The notes: generated from the sequence alone by a model not told the origin. Shown: positions 10,916 to 23,684, numbered from the stretch's first letter. The stretch: 64,000 bases of DNA from Platycnemis pennipes (GCA_933228895.1 OW121852.1:59996872-60060871); one strand, 5' to 3'. Made by a program: numbers and translations.

Positions 10916-11744
10916 ATGCCTCACTTCCACTACGTGATGCCTTAAACAGCGAACAGTAATTTTCTAATGTCACTACACTGTGGTCTATAATAATAAACCG
11001 CAGAATTTATTACAGCCTAGAGGAAATTGGAGGAAATTGATATACAACTTCTAAAACAAATACGATAAATTTTTCCATCACGTAAGCTCAATCCTGTAGC
11101 GATTTTATAATGGTATTTAAAATGCGAGCATCAATATTAGACTAGGGCTATTCGGAAAATATTTCGAGTAACGTTCACCACGTTTCAGTTACCATTCCCA
11201 TTTCAGATGATTCCCATAAAGTTTTAAAATTTACCGTAAATCAACGTTTGACAATACCACTGAAATCTTTTATCCTTAGGAAAGCTACACGAAATCACAA
11301 TATCAAACTTGAATCTTCCCATTGCAGGACATTAAATATCAGTGACATAAATATTCATCAGCGTTATTTTAGATTTGCATGAATATTCAATTAAATTGGA
11401 AGGAGGAATGGAAGCAAAATATGTCAACGCATAAATAAAAGTTGAATACCAATTTACGATAGCCAAGTGAACTCCTATGCATGCAAATTCAATAAATTCA
11501 AATGCCACCATTTAATCAAAAAGGGGTGACAAATAGTAATGAAATAAGCGAATCAATTAGAATATTTTCCAAATAGCACCAAAGCAACTGCTTATAATTA
11601 TAAATCCTAATATTTATAGTACCTAATATTGGAGGATTATAAAACAAACATAAGTCGCGGTATTCAGAAATCTGCTGCCCATATGAGTAGAATGGTGCAT
11701 GTAAAAATGATAACGAAAAGAATTTCATCCGTGATTACAGAATG
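10916..11744. other. no gene seen
   Basis: AT-rich. Only short open frames. Confidence 0.45.
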
Positions 11745-11860
11745 GATTCCGGCCCTGGTGGCAGCGGAATTGATTTCTCGCCTATCGATCCGAAGGCCGT
11801 GGGTTCGAACCCACCTGGGGAGGATTTTCACTTTCCGGGGAATGGATATTTGTGCAGTCT
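11745..11860 (+). mobile_element. tRNA-like SINE head, family S3
   Basis: CCCTGGTGGCAGCGG (A-box region) and GTGGGTTCGAACCCACC (paired T arm with a perfect B box) lie at the spacing of a tRNA. Acceptor stem pairing is imperfect and the sequence runs on into GGGGAGGATTTTCAC. No second copy was found in the window, so a tRNA pseudogene is an alternative. Confidence 0.5.
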
Positions 11861-13474
11861 AATCTGTTAATTGTAAGAGAATACTAGATAGTCATATAAT
11901 TGCAGATAAAATTAAGATAAATTTAATTTAATTAATTTAAATCAATGGACAAAGTCCACCAAATTTTGAAATGCAATATACTCACAGGTATGCCACAATT
12001 AAGGAAAATATAGTGAGTCACGATTTTAGCGATAAAGTTTGACTGTATCAAAATGAGTCAAATTTCAGCATCCATAAAATTATTATGAAATAGATGGAGT
12101 TCTCCTGCGGAAAATATTAGGCCAGTATATCCATCATCGTTCCAAATTCAGTATATCCATCAATTAACTTTGCGGAACACTTCCTGATTACATATGTAGT
12201 TTTCATACTCTATTTTATACGGGCGCTCACAACCTTCTGTCCCCGATTTAGAAAAATACTTTTCCCTTGAAAATATACAGCGGAAGATAAATAGAGAAAG
12301 AGAGAGGAAGGAAAAAGAAACCGGATAAAGGGAAGAGACAGAGAGAGAAAGGACAGATCCAGGAATGGGAAGAGGCAACCCGGTCGACGAGTACATACCC
12401 ACAGGCACACACACATACAGACGAACAAATACACATCGCAGACGGAACATGACCCGAAAGACAAATGAAGCGCGGACGCATGAGTTCGGAATGCCAATGT
12501 GCCCGGTAAAAGGGGAGAGGCAGGGCCTTCGGACTTGGTCCGCGAGGTGGCACCGCGGTCCACGATGCGGACACTTCATTTCACAACCGCTCGTCCGGAA
12601 TGAAAATTCCACAAAAATAAAATAAAAAAACCGTTTACATAAAATCTGGGAAAATTGAAATCACACCCGCATTCTCACTCGCAACTGGTAGCCACGGGAA
12701 AAACACACGCACTCCCTTCATCCTGATGTCCGAAACCAGAGAAGGGAGATCCTTGACGAATGAAGGACGGTGCGCGGAATTTATTCACGTGCTCTCCATC
12801 ACTTATCGGGAACGTTCCCGCAGTCGTTCCGGATTCAAGATGCGTCTTCCTTTCCCCACTCCCACCACGAAGCTGATGAAGAGTATTTAAGCTGGAATTT
12901 CTTCTCACAGCATAATGGCAGGATGTGCAGAGATATCGGTTCGGTTCTCAAGAATTCGAGTCGTTGTCACCAGCTCTATACTCAAGTAATGAATTTATTT
13001 TATGAGCGTAACCCACGTCTTTTGTTAAGAGCAAGCTTATGCGGATGCCGGATTTCTCTCCACCCTTCCGAAGCTTAAAATTCCTTCCTATTCCCAAAAA
13101 TTCTCCACCACGGAAGGTGCAAATGATCACTACGCAATCTCCTGGTCCTCTCCCATAATCACGACAGCAGCATGTGATGCAGAGGCTGAAGCAGATTTTA
13201 AGTTACTTCAAGTGCAGCGGTTTAATGGTACTGTCTAATCCAGATAAATCACAGCCCTAATTCTTAGACAATCACACAATGACCACGCGCGAGATAAGAT
13301 TCAAAGCTCAGACTTTAGGGCTGCCAGGACTTTGGTTTTCTAACCTGACAAACAAGGTCGGCGAATGCAATCATTTTAGTCTTTTAACACTCACGCTATG
13401 CATGTAACAATAAATAGACCAGGAGAGGTTGCCTATTTGATTGTTTATATCAGAATAGCTTTAGCCTTGGGGGA
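11861..13474. other. no gene recognised; GC-richer block
   Basis: About 12360-12620 is GC-richer with open frames on both strands. The upstream part (12280-12360) is a GA-rich tract, so the minus-strand frames there are runs of Ser, Leu and Phe. I see no domain. Confidence 0.4.
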
Positions 13475-13735
13475 TGGTGGTGGCTTAGTGCGTAGAGCGC
13501 TTGGCTACTGACCGAAGGGTCCCGGGTTCAAATCCGGGTGAAGCCTTTGGATTCCCCCGAACTAAATAAACCTCGGAGTGCGAGGTGGCCCAGGGAAAGG
13601 AACTGGACCCCCTACCCTGAATGTGTGAAATTCACACGCCTGTGGTTTAGTTCCGGGTGAACTCTACCCTCACCTATTCAAACCAACCTTCGGGTTTAAT
13701 CGCTTGTGTGAGTAATATCAGAATCGTCAAAAAGT
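13475..13735 (+). mobile_element. tRNA-derived SINE, family S2
   Basis: The tRNA-like head has an A box in GGTGGCTTAGTGCGTAGAGC and a B box in GGGTTCAAATCC at tRNA spacing, with an anticodon-like hairpin TTGG/CCGA between them. One T-stem position does not pair, and the head is followed by about 170 bp of non-tRNA body ending in AATCGCTTGTGTGAG. The body contains the small hairpin TGTGTGAAATTCACACG. It looks like a Pol III retroposon rather than a tRNA gene. Confidence 0.7.
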
Positions 13736-14033
13736 AGTTATCTATTTTTGGGAGGTGAGCGACGGCTACGGAGATCTCTGCAGAGGGAAAAAATTCGCTT
13801 GTGAGAGAAATCTGAAGGTAGACTCATCAGAAGAAAGAATTCATGAGTGAAATGCAGGACTCCATAGCACAAAAAATGAGGGTATTTAGGATAGATGGAT
13901 GAAATAAGACTGGTGGCCCTGGAGATTTATACGTGATGAATGAGAGAGAAAGCAAAATAAATACGAAAAAGAGAACCGCAGAAGAGGTAGAGAGAATTGA
14001 TAGGGCAGTTGGTTGTGGGCGACAAGGTACTAA

Positions 14034-14515
14034 ACATCTACATTCTACCCTACAAGCTACCACAAGAGCGTTTAGCAGGGGGTGTGAGGTCACCATCCGT
14101 AAAATTATATTTAGCTGAAAAAGTTTGTTAATTAATAATTAAGTATAGTTTTTAATATGTTTGGAATAATGATACTTTGTTTGCACAGTATCCGTGTATT
14201 GTGCGAAGGAAAAACGGATTCTCGTATCGCACGGTTCCACAGTTGATCTCCCTTTAATTTGTAGCATCTACCTGTCCTGCTGCTGTAGAGTGGGGGTTGA
14301 AAAATGTCAGGAACATCAAATCCGAAGGCGTGTGATTTGAATTTTTCAAGTAACTTTCTTGCGAACAACCTTGTAGACTCTAAGGTTTCCATATCAGGAT
14401 TCTTCTATCAGACGAGTGTCATTTTCTTACGTTGATAGAAATTTGTTACAAAACGCGCTACTATCCTTCATATATGTCTTAGCTCCTAAATTAAATATTT
14501 ATTCAATAGATCCAA
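14034..14515 (+). repeat. composite repeat R1+R2, copy 1
   Basis: Starts with the R1 core (ACATCTACATTCTACCC to AGCAGGGGGTG). It runs on into a body shared with 23685-24430 and 53755-54130: TTTAGCTGAAAAAG, AATTAATAATTAAG, ACTTTGTTTG, CCGTGTATTGTGCG, GGAAAAACG, ATTTGAATTTTTC, TGCGAACAAC and TAAATATTTATTCAATAGATC. The class of the element is unknown; no coding frame is evident. Confidence 0.75.
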
Positions 14516-15726
14516 AATGCATGACAAATACTCCACTCTTCAGCACAGTACCACAAACATTTCGAACTGAAGTGATTAGAGGGGAAATTTGAAAAAGTGG
14601 GGAGCAAATTGATAAGTTCACTTTTCATGAGTCGAATGTAGTAAGGACTGCATCTGAATTTCACTCTGCGACCCGCCAGGAGTGAGCAGACGAAGGGCGT
14701 GTGGCAGGAATTGGTAGGTCAACCAGCCTTGAAATTTACAACGCTGGGGAGAGATTTAATACAAAAACTAGAAAAAATCAGCGGAACTTAAAGAATGCAT
14801 GCGTCCATCAAAACATGTCTTAACCTATACAACCAACATTCCAATATTAACGCACTAAAGAAGTCCCTTATCGTGGCAATGTGATGCACTAATATCTATG
14901 ATATAAGTTACACATTCGAGCTAAAAGTGCGTACAGATAACACCACGACACAGTTCCAATGCCTAGTTCTGCGTGCCTAATTGCTGTTTGCTTGCAATCA
15001 CACCTCCGCCGACGGTCGGAAGAGGAAACTGGAAAGGCGTGCCTCTCAGAGCGCGCCGCATCACGATGGAAGTAAGGGAGGAAGATGCTCCGCCCTCTCT
15101 CAAGACTGCAGACGTCATGAGGAGAAGCTCTCCCGCAAAAGAAGACGCCGTTCCGTCCTCATTAACTCGGCCTCTTCCCTTGTCAAATTAATTGTGACAC
15201 AAACAGGACTGCGAGTGACGAAAACTCGCGCCTGGGTCATAGAGACCCGGACGAAAAAATCCAACCAACGACACAATTCCTACGTTTTAGAGACGAAGTA
15301 GGATAATTAGGTTTTAAGGTCCTCCAACTGCTAAGGTTTTATCGCACCGTTTAGTTAAGCTTGCTCACAAAAGCGCAATACTTGAAGCAGGATACGATCG
15401 CACGTTCTTTTTGTTATAAGTCCGGCGAGTACCTACATGATGACACGACGTCGTGCTTTTCGGGAACATACCGCTTATAAATTAGGTGTAGGGCGATAAA
15501 GGCATGGACGGGTATTATAGGGCTGCCGTGGAAATCTAATCGCTAGTACAAAATAACCAGCTAACGAAATTTATTTATCCGATACTTCAAAGACAAAAGG
15601 AGAAAAGCCAGTTAAAAAGCCCAAGCGAGATGGGTATCCTATCTAAAAAATAATTTACGCACAGCTGGAGAGCTAATCAGAGCAACAGAGAGGGAGAGAT
15701 TAAAAGCATTTGTGTAGTGATATTAA
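14516..15726. other. no gene recognised; GC-richer block
   Basis: About 14990-15260 is GC-richer and has overlapping open frames on the plus strand. No domain recognised. Possible exon or regulatory sequence, without further support. Confidence 0.4.
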
Positions 15727-15990
15727 AATGGAAATCATCAAATCGATAGACGGAGATACTGACGAAATTCACAGAAAAGTGGGAGAAAAAAGAACCCAAA
15801 CTCTTCGGGCACATCCTGAGACGTGACGGACTTATGACGCAGTTGTGGAGGTAAAGGTGAATTGCTAAAATAAGGTCTCGTGTGAGATGCATAGAGCAAG
15901 CAGTGAAGTACGTGAAAGAGTAGAATTATGTAAAAATGGTTATAATATAAGAAGGGTAGTGTCGATCCAATCTATGGGTTGTTGCCTAGT
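15727..15990 (+). pseudogene. decayed LINE reverse transcriptase C-terminal tail
   Basis: LFGHILRRDGLMT (15801-15839) is the conserved block that in intact copies follows VGEKRSLLNTL. Just upstream, in another frame, KSIDGDTDE and KVGEKRTQ match the KWIDRVSNEE and VGEKR blocks. Downstream, pieces resembling the RPRVRYMEQV block are broken by stops. Several frameshifts separate the blocks, so this is an old 5'-truncated insertion. Confidence 0.6.
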
Positions 15991-17072
15991 GATGAAAACT
16001 ATTCCATGAGATGGAAAAAGAGAGTGCAAGATTAGGTATCAAGCTTTCTTGACGTGCAAACCTCCATCTGAAGGTGATACACAAAGGAGAAAAGACTTTG
16101 AACAGAAATAATTACAGCACGCAATGACGAGGCTTCAAAAACCTTCGCAGCAAGTTGTAGATAAATGATAATTTTTGCCCGCGAGTTTGCAATGATGGGT
16201 GTCATTTTAAAACATATTCTTTGAGCATAAAAATCAAGCATCAAAGCCATTAAAAACTGGCAGTTTCATCAATTAGGTTTACTGCGAGAGAAAATAAGAC
16301 GCCTCGGTGTATATGATCCGACAACAGCAGAAAAGAAAATGATTGAGTGAAATTGCTTGATGAGGTACAGTTAAAGCTTCTTAAATTTTAACTAGCATGG
16401 TCGAATAAAAGTAAGTTTCCACAACGTACAGTTTTTTATTCAATTCAATTCAAATTAATCATTGCGATGGGCTCACCACCAAGTTTTGTTAAACCATCAC
16501 ACCCATTCCTGTACACACACATGATGTACCTAATAAAAATTGAGAATTGTAAATTTAAAAGTAAACTAGAGGGCACTCGAGAGTGGGACCACTTGTCACG
16601 CCTTTGCATAAGCTGGCGTGTATGATCCGAAGTTTTTTTTAAACTAAATAATAGTCTTCTGGTGGAAAACACTATAAAAATATGAACAACCCTTTTCTCG
16701 ATCCTTCTCATCGGAATATAACGAATAAAAATAGACTTCACATACTACCCGTGTAGACATGGTAAGAAAATGCTTATAAACAGTAGGACCTTAATATTTT
16801 ATACTCACTTCTAAAGTGAATGTTGTCATCTACAAGAAATCAAATACATATTAACTCCCGAGTCAAGAGAGAGACTTTAAATATTTTCTCGGCACCCTCT
16901 TCCTTCTGAATTTTAGTGTTGAGTATTTGTTGAGTATTTCTTATGACATCTCTCCTTCCATCAATGAGAGCAGTTTTATATGAAATCCAGAATATGGTCT
17001 CATGACTGGTCCGTGACTGCATTAACGATAGAAAAATAAATATCTGCGCATAATTAAGCGGAAGGGGAGTAC
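15991..17072. other. no gene seen
   Basis: AT-rich, with short open frames only. Confidence 0.45.
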
Positions 17073-17228
17073 TGAAATAAAATGATATTACTCCACACTT
17101 AATTTTTAATAGCCTACTTGGGTTTCGGCAACTCAGTGCCATTTTCTATAAAATGAAAATGGCATTGAGTTGCCGAAACCCGGGTCGGCTATTAAAAATA
17201 AAGTGTAGAGCAATACCATTGTATTTCA
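17073..17228. mobile_element. 156-bp hairpin, PLE terminal-repeat type
   Basis: The arms 17073-17146 and 17155-17228 are reverse complements without gaps and with about nine mismatches in 74 bp, around an 8-nt loop. Each arm contains GGCA(T/C)TGAGTTGCCGAAACCC reading outwards from the centre. This is a GGCA/TGCC hairpin followed by GAAA, and in the right arm by the palindrome ACCCGGGT and then C. These match the second half of a hammerhead core; the CTGANGA half would lie at the centre and is absent. The layout is like the head-to-head PLE terminal repeats at 41.6 and 42.9 kb. Confidence 0.6.
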
Positions 17229-19264
17229 TTATGAATATCACAAACTTCCATAAAGTCACACCTGAAACGATTTCTTATATGGGAGGACTGAAATTTAATT
17301 AAAAATAATAATTCGGCTAAGCTGCTATTTGAACACAAAAGAAGCAAAAAGAACAGGCTCAAGCGGTTGGAAAGGAGGGAGTAAATTAGAGAATAAGAAC
17401 CATTCAGACCATTCCAAATAAATGATGTCAGCCATCCATACCTTCGGCTCACTAAAAATGCACCGAAGACAAAGATACCTATCGGTCCCAACTTTTTACT
17501 TTCGACTTTTCTTGTTTCACCCAACGGATATAACGGGAAATCTTGCGGAAAAAGCACTCCCGGTATCTTTCTTGAGTGTTTCACATCCATTTCTCGAAAA
17601 ACGTTAGTCAACAGCGGTGTATATTCAGAACCTTTGAGAAAATTCCAATCGTCAGGGCGTTATGCAGAGAGGGGGGATATTCCTCTACTCAAATATCTGC
17701 TGACCATCTTTCATCAAGTGTTTTCTTGAGACGCCAAAGAATCTCCATCTACCCTTTTAAGTTTCGAGATCGGTGTATTTCCCGCAAAAAAGAGTCGGCA
17801 CTTTGCTATCCACGAAATTTCCGATATTTCCCCTTTCGGAAGGTTTAAAACAAGAAAAATTAACATGAAACAACTTTTAGTGAGATTATCGCCGTTCCTT
17901 CTTCGGTGCATTTTTGGAGGGATGGACGGCTGACATTTTTTTTGGAATGATCTGTATGGTTATTATTTCCTAGTTTACTCCATCCTTTCCAATAACGTTA
18001 TACCAAGGTCACCACCATTTGTCCACCAACACTGGTAACCTTGTGACTAGGTTTGTAATGTGCTTGCTATTATCCTACAATTTTTTCTGTCTCTTGGCGT
18101 ACTTTTTTCATTCCAAGTTACCTATAATAACTCCCCCGTGACATGTCCACATCTCCCACTATGGGATACAAAATTTATAAGAGAGTGTACGGTTAAAGTT
18201 TGAATAGCAGGGAGAAAATAAACTACGGAATAAAGGGCTAAAACAAAGTTCTAATAACTAACAAATACTAATAAAAACTAATCCAAGATCGATTCGAGAG
18301 AGAAGCAGAATTATCTGCTACGAAAGACATAAGAAAATATTGCCTTTTTTTCAAGAATAAAGTATCCAGAATGATGACAATGCGATTGCTAAAAATATAG
18401 ATTATTATGCATATATAATTACACACATAAGATTAGGTCGTGCATTCGGAACAGGGCCATCATAAGGTATGAAGTATAGAAAATAATGGCAGCGGGAAAG
18501 ACAAGTGTGGACGATTATGAAATGCTGATTACGAATAAGTGATAGAGATGAACAAACATGGCACAAATATGCTTGAAATTTTTGTCTACCTCACTCTAGA
18601 GTCATATGGACGACGCTCAAAAGTAACAATAATTCGTTTTGGAGCACCTCTTGACATTTGAGCATAACTACAAATAAAAACATCCTGAGGAGTGCAGGGT
18701 GACACGATGAGTGGGGGACGAGTTACGGATAAATTTAAAACAGCGAATAGTGAATGAGGCTCAACATCTCGACTTCAATTCATCGCGTCTCGACAAAGGG
18801 ACGCAAAGGATAATAATTTAATTTTTCAAATAATTAAATTCAAGCAATGGTTTAGTCATAGTGCTTGAACTTCTTCAGATCCACATACGTATTCTCACTT
18901 ACGCTTAAGTATTACGCTTTTAGTATTTAAGGAAAATACGAGCCAAAACCTGAAAACTCTTTAACACGGAACCTTTCAGCCTAAGTCTTAAAATACTTTA
19001 TTAAACTAGTTAATATACTTGCAGTTTTAAGAACGAGAATGACTTAAATAGACTTTACCAGGGAGACATTCAGCACAAAAATGTAGATTTAAAGCTTTAT
19101 TCATGTCTGCATGGACCTCTTAATATACGATGTGTCTTATTAATTTATTTAGCCATCCCCTTAGCGATAAAATGTGACCTTTGGCAGTGTCTGCTATGTA
19201 ATCACAAATTTATTAACATTGCAAACGTTACTTCATGCGATTTTACTTGCTGAATGTTTGCTGA
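17229..19264. other. no gene recognised
   Basis: Open frames at 17192-17611 (-) and 17576-17848 (+) overlap each other and the hairpin; none shows a domain. The rest is AT-rich and featureless. Confidence 0.4.
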
Positions 19265-19315
19265 TTATTTAACCCCTGCCACATACCCTCAAGTTGTCAT
19301 TCAGGGTACTGCATA
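19265..19315 (-). repeat. repeat R1, partial inverted copy
   Basis: AACCCCTGCCACATACCCTC and CAGGGTACTGC are the complement of the R1 core. Only this part of the family is preserved. Confidence 0.5.
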
Positions 19316-20189
19316 AACCAGTTTACTTGCACAATAATATTTTCACGCATTACTCTCAAATGTGAAGAAGAAATAGATGCGTGGGTACGACTTAGATAGT
19401 AGGTCTATAATTGGAACACTTATCTACGCGACATTTCAGCAGGACCCATCGAGAAGTTCAAGCATGACGCCCTTGAAAAAGCACAGACCCGCCTTCGTCT
19501 CGAATATTCTCCGCCCTCCATCTACGCCGCCCGCCCCAAACCTGCGCCCTCTGCCACGATGTTCTCCTTACGCCACTCCAACACGCTCCTTCTCCACCTC
19601 TTCGCAGCCTCTTCCCAAAATGCCATCCGACGCCCCTGCCCCCAGAGGTACTGAGGAAAAGACTCCCATTTTTTCTTCCGCGCGGACAGATTTCTTCCAA
19701 AATCTCCTTGTTCACCAACCTCCTTTTTCTCACTAAATCAGCAGTAGTATTTAAATGAGAAATTTCCACGAGATCAAGTAGCAAGCTTGAAGACGTTGCG
19801 CATTGAACCATTCGCATCGTTTCTCTGGATATTTAAATCCAATTCATACACCATCGGGTTTTCCTTAGGTATTCTCCTTTGTCATTCATCGAATTTCATT
19901 TCTGTACTAGCACAAGAGAGGAGCAGTTAGCACATATATGTAATTTACCAAATGCTACTACGAAAATCGAATGGTATCCACAGAATAGACTACGAGGAAA
20001 TATACTGGTGATACCAGGCTGCATGTGCACCAGTACACTTAAGGAGATTGTGGTCAGCTGCCGTTCGCGTAACAATAACTTCATGGATGCGATTGTGCTA
20101 ATCTAAGCCTTGTTTATGGCAAATCACCCGTTCATGAAGTTCATTTGAAGTCACCCAATAACTTAGACGTCATCTTCACTCTGAGGAGG
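19316..20189. other. no gene recognised; GC-richer block
   Basis: About 19440-19720 is GC-rich with opposing 119-aa open frames on both strands. The residues are mostly Pro, Ser and Arg, and no domain is visible, so open reading here probably reflects the scarcity of A and T. Confidence 0.4.
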
Positions 20190-20370
20190 TACATAACTCG
20201 TACCGGCCGAGGAAAACATCTCTGTAATGCGTCTGCTTGGCAACTCCAAGGCTACAGTTTCGATTCCCGCCTAGAGTGTGTGTGTTAAGTTTATCTTTAT
20301 GATACTTTATGATAATATTATTATTAAGTTACATAAAATGAAGCTATGTGACTGAAGTAGTAGTAGAACC
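20190..20370 (+). mobile_element. tRNA-derived SINE, family S1, degraded
   Basis: CTTGGCAACTCCAAGG leads to a B-box-like AGTTTCGATTCCCGCCTAG. A body without strong conservation follows, ending in TAGTAGTAGAACC. The order matches the S1 copies at 2608 and 30035. Confidence 0.5.
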
Positions 20371-20639
20371 TTAAAACTTAATTCGATCCGCGTATGACGA
20401 CTGCTGAGGTCGTGGGCCATTTACAAAGAAAGGTTGATTGGGTAAAATGTCTTTGTATGACCAAAAAGCTGCGAGAGATGAATCCATATATATTAATTTT
20501 GTAGCGTGTCAGTCAGTCATTCTGCATCCGTTTTGTTTTGTTCTCTCCCAAGTTTTGGGCTAAAAGAGTGAGGTTTGGTGCGTTGAGTGTGGATTCTCTG
20601 TCTGTATGATTTGGTAGTAGTTTTGGATTTTTACAGAAA

Positions 20640-20942
20640 AGTAAAATAATGGTTCTCTGTGTGATAGAAGGCGGAATTTTTGCCCTCATCTTTTTAGCTA
20701 TGACTAACCGATCAGCGGAGTAACTGTATCTCAAAAATGGTCCTCTCCCCAGCCTACTAGAGTGTGTTTTAAAAAAAAGAAAAAAAAGGAAATTTTATTA
20801 CAGCAAATGTATGCAAAAAAGTAAAAATGGCCCTCGATGTGATATCTTTTTTACCTTCATCTTTTCAGCAACGACTAACCGATCCTCGGAGTGACTGTAT
20901 TTCAAAAATGGTACTCTCCTCAAGTCTACTACAGTGAGCATT
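20640..20942 (+). repeat. diverged two-unit direct duplication
   Basis: Unit 1 (about 20640-20765) and unit 2 (about 20819-20942) share GACTAACCGATC, CGGAGT, ACTGTAT and TCAAAAATGG in the same order, with other matches before and after. They lie about 180 bp apart and are separated by an A-rich stretch. No function is evident. Confidence 0.65.
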
Positions 20943-21694
20943 GCACTGAGGAATGAAAAATACGAATTATTTTTCTCCAAAATGTTTACTTATGTTTCGC
21001 AAACTAATCCAAAATTGTTTTCATTTTTTGGGATACATATACACACCCACATTTTCCACTGCTCCCACTTGAGTAGTGCAAAAATAAAGTAAAAACACAA
21101 AGTTCACCTCAAGAGCACACCAGATCAGAGACTGCCTGCAAAGCAGGCAGCAGGTCTGCTAGCTCTGCTAGTACCTGTAAGTTTTGTGCATGAAAATTAC
21201 GTAGAAGAGTCTGGTCACTAGGCAAATTAAATGAAAACGACTAACCGCAAGGCTGAATTGTGCGCAGCAAGAGCATGCGGGAACAAAAAAAACAGCACCA
21301 TAACCTGTGCCGTAAAAAACGAATTAATTTCATCCTCTCAATTTCCAAATACATAATTACAGAAAAAATGTGTAAAGTATAAGTAAAGCACGAAAGAAAA
21401 GTAAAGCATAGGACATAAATAAATTAAAAAAAGAAAGAAATCAGACTTCCGGAAAAATTAATGAAAAGCTAAGCAATTAAGTAAAGAGAGAATTAACTGA
21501 AAAATGTAAAGCAATTGTGATATTAAGGTAAGACATTAAACAAAGACGCACAAAGTACAATGCCTTTAAGAAGGGAATTTAATTGCCACAAGCAGACTTG
21601 AGTACAAAAGGGTTATTTACAGGATACAACCCTTAAAGAAGCTAAAAAGCCTAGGTATGAGTATGATATGGAAAGTGGCGTTTGTTGTTATCAA
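20943..21694. other. no gene seen
   Basis: AT-rich with runs of A. A small repeated motif (GCAGGCAG...GCTAGCTCTGCTAG) occurs near 21140-21175. Confidence 0.45.
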
Positions 21695-21960
21695 ATCTAA
21701 GCGGCGGGAAAAATAGATGAAAGTTAACAGAAATCGAGGAGTTTATGTATTTATGCTGGAGAATGAAGACAATATAATGGAAAGGGATAAAATAAATTTG
21801 TATGGTAAGTAGACAACAACAAGGAAATGGAGAAAGGAATATGATGGACGGTTTTTTGAGAGGGATGGAGGTGGGGTAAAAGCTGAACTGCGGAGCAAAT
21901 ATGCGTAACGAAGAGAATTCTGGGATAGGGAGATCGTTCATGGAACAAAATCCGTCCAAC
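21695..21960 (+). pseudogene. possible decayed LINE reverse transcriptase tail
   Basis: One frame reads KLTEIEEFMYLCWRMKTI and, after a stop, WKGIK. Another reads KWRKEYDGRFFERDGG. Compared with the usual order EAFEMWCWRRM, IKW and RRxxWIGHxLRxDGLL, the spacing and the Trp and Arg positions agree, but identity is low. An old LINE tail is the likeliest reading. Confidence 0.35.
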
Positions 21961-22859
21961 CGTCAGAACGCAGCTAACATAAAAATCAATTACTTAAGCT
22001 GGAACTCATTAATAAATGCAAGCACAATTGGTAGAATTTTACGATAATTAGTTATAGTATTCAATGCGATTCTCACTGTTGGTTGCGCCTTGAAAAAGAC
22101 GCAGAGATGTCGGAATCTTGAGTGAGGTTTAATGTAAATATTTGTGGAATATTACTGAGTGAACTATGAAATCATTAATCTAAACAGATCCAGTCACCAA
22201 AAATACAATTTTTTTACTCCTAAATAATGCATTTCCGGCGCGGAGTCACCCGTTGCCAAGTTCCGTTGCGTTTGCTTACAGGTAACAATGTAAGTTACCA
22301 GGTGAAGTTTTACCCTGACTGGCCACACTAAAGGGATTTCCTCCATACTGGCACCCGAAGAGCACCACCTCCGTCCCTTTTCACGTTTTGGAGGATGACG
22401 GGGATAAAAGAGAAGCCTTCGGTAATCCACAGCCTTCCTCAACCCATCACACCCATCCCTTCGCAGTGACGACAGCGTGAGCTCCCGAAAGGTAACCTCA
22501 AGACATTTCGAGAGCGAGGGTCTATCAATCCGCTACTCCAGCCTCCCTCACGAAGAATGATGGGTGGAGGGAGGGCGTTTCCTACGGAAGGGATACCGTC
22601 AAGCAGAGATGCCGAAGGAAAAAATTGAAGCGAGGAGAAATAAAAAGAAAGGAAGATTATCTAAGGACCAGTCGGACATTTTGTTAATATCCCTTCAGCA
22701 AGAAATTGGTAAAGTTGCATTAAACGGTGGGATGAGCATTCTCTGCGTAATTCTAGGATAAAGAGAGAAAGCTTTCCATGCCAAAGGAGAAGAAAAGATT
22801 GATACCCGGCTTAGAGGACATAGTTTTCTTTATCCGTCATTGTTCCGACAAGTTTGTAA
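21961..22859. other. no gene recognised
   Basis: About 22220-22560 is moderately GC-rich. It has open frames on both strands and no known domain. Confidence 0.4.
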
Positions 22860-22925
22860 GGAAATATGGCTAGAGTAAATAGAGATATTGGCTTTACATT
22901 CGAGGGCTCGGGTTCGAAATAAGTA
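22860..22925 (+). mobile_element. tRNA-like SINE head, family S4, truncated
   Basis: ATGGCTAGAGTA and GGGCTCGGGTTCGAA sit at A-box to B-box spacing. They match GTGGCTAGAGTACC and GGGCCCGGGTTCGA in the S4 copy read on the minus strand at 41100-41415. The S4 body is not evident downstream. Confidence 0.45.
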
Positions 22926-22984
22926 AAGAGACCACCGGTCGCTATTTTAGTGCCAAAAGGAGAGCACTATTACTTTATCTAAAT

Positions 22985-23110
22985 CGAAACAATGCCCTCC
23001 AAGGCACCGCAAGGGTATTTAGCAGGGGGTGAGCCATCACCAGTCATGTATTATATGTCAAAACAACTAAATTTAGACATACTAGCATGCGTGCAAAATT
23101 AATAGCCCCT
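22985..23110 (+). repeat. repeat R1 copy
   Basis: ATGCCCTCCAAGGCACCGCA and TTAGCAGGGGGTGAGCCATC match the R1 core. It continues with CATCACCAGTCATG and a CATGCGTGCAAA block also seen in other copies. Confidence 0.6.
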
Positions 23111-23684
23111 TCTTACACAACCTGCAAGCAACTGACAGGTAAAGTTAAATTAGAAGTATCTAAAAAGTAATGAAATAATTAATAAATATTCAGTCATTTC
23201 CTTAAATAAATTAATTAAATTCAATTTCCCGAAGCGTGTCATAGTTATAATAGTTATTAAAGTCAGTACATGCACAAACATATCAAAACAATCATTACAG
23301 ACTATTCTTCTTCATCAAAATCTACAATACCTAATTTAATTAACCCTTGGTACCCTCGCTGTAATCTATTGTTGCCCCAAATTGTGGGCGAAAAAATAAT
23401 TCATGAGCTTTTGCGTCTCACTATCCAAGTTTCTATCTTTATATTCATGATCTTTCAAGCCATGTAAGTATATTTTACAGGCATTAGCAGGTTGTCGGCA
23501 GAGACTTAAACCCGTAAGACCCTTTGCAGTTTTTCGTCCTGTTTAGAGTAGGCAAACTACTACGCCGGGTTTCACTCAACCTTTACACCGTTCTCTGAAA
23601 TATTACATGACCTATCCATCTGCATACCTTTCTAAAGGCAAATGACCCACACTTTGGTTGCCTCGTCCAAAAATATTAGCAACT
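23111..23684. other. no gene seen
   Basis: AT-rich, with short open frames only. Confidence 0.45.

Noticed and set aside
11745..11830. tRNA gene
   Set aside because: T arm is good, but the acceptor stem pairs poorly and there is no oligo-T end.
13475..13550. tRNA gene
   Set aside because: Good A and B boxes, but the T stem has a mismatch and a long non-tRNA body follows; better called a SINE.
17192..17611. 139-aa open frame on the minus strand
   Set aside because: Runs into the 17073-17228 hairpin at its 3' end and shows no domain.
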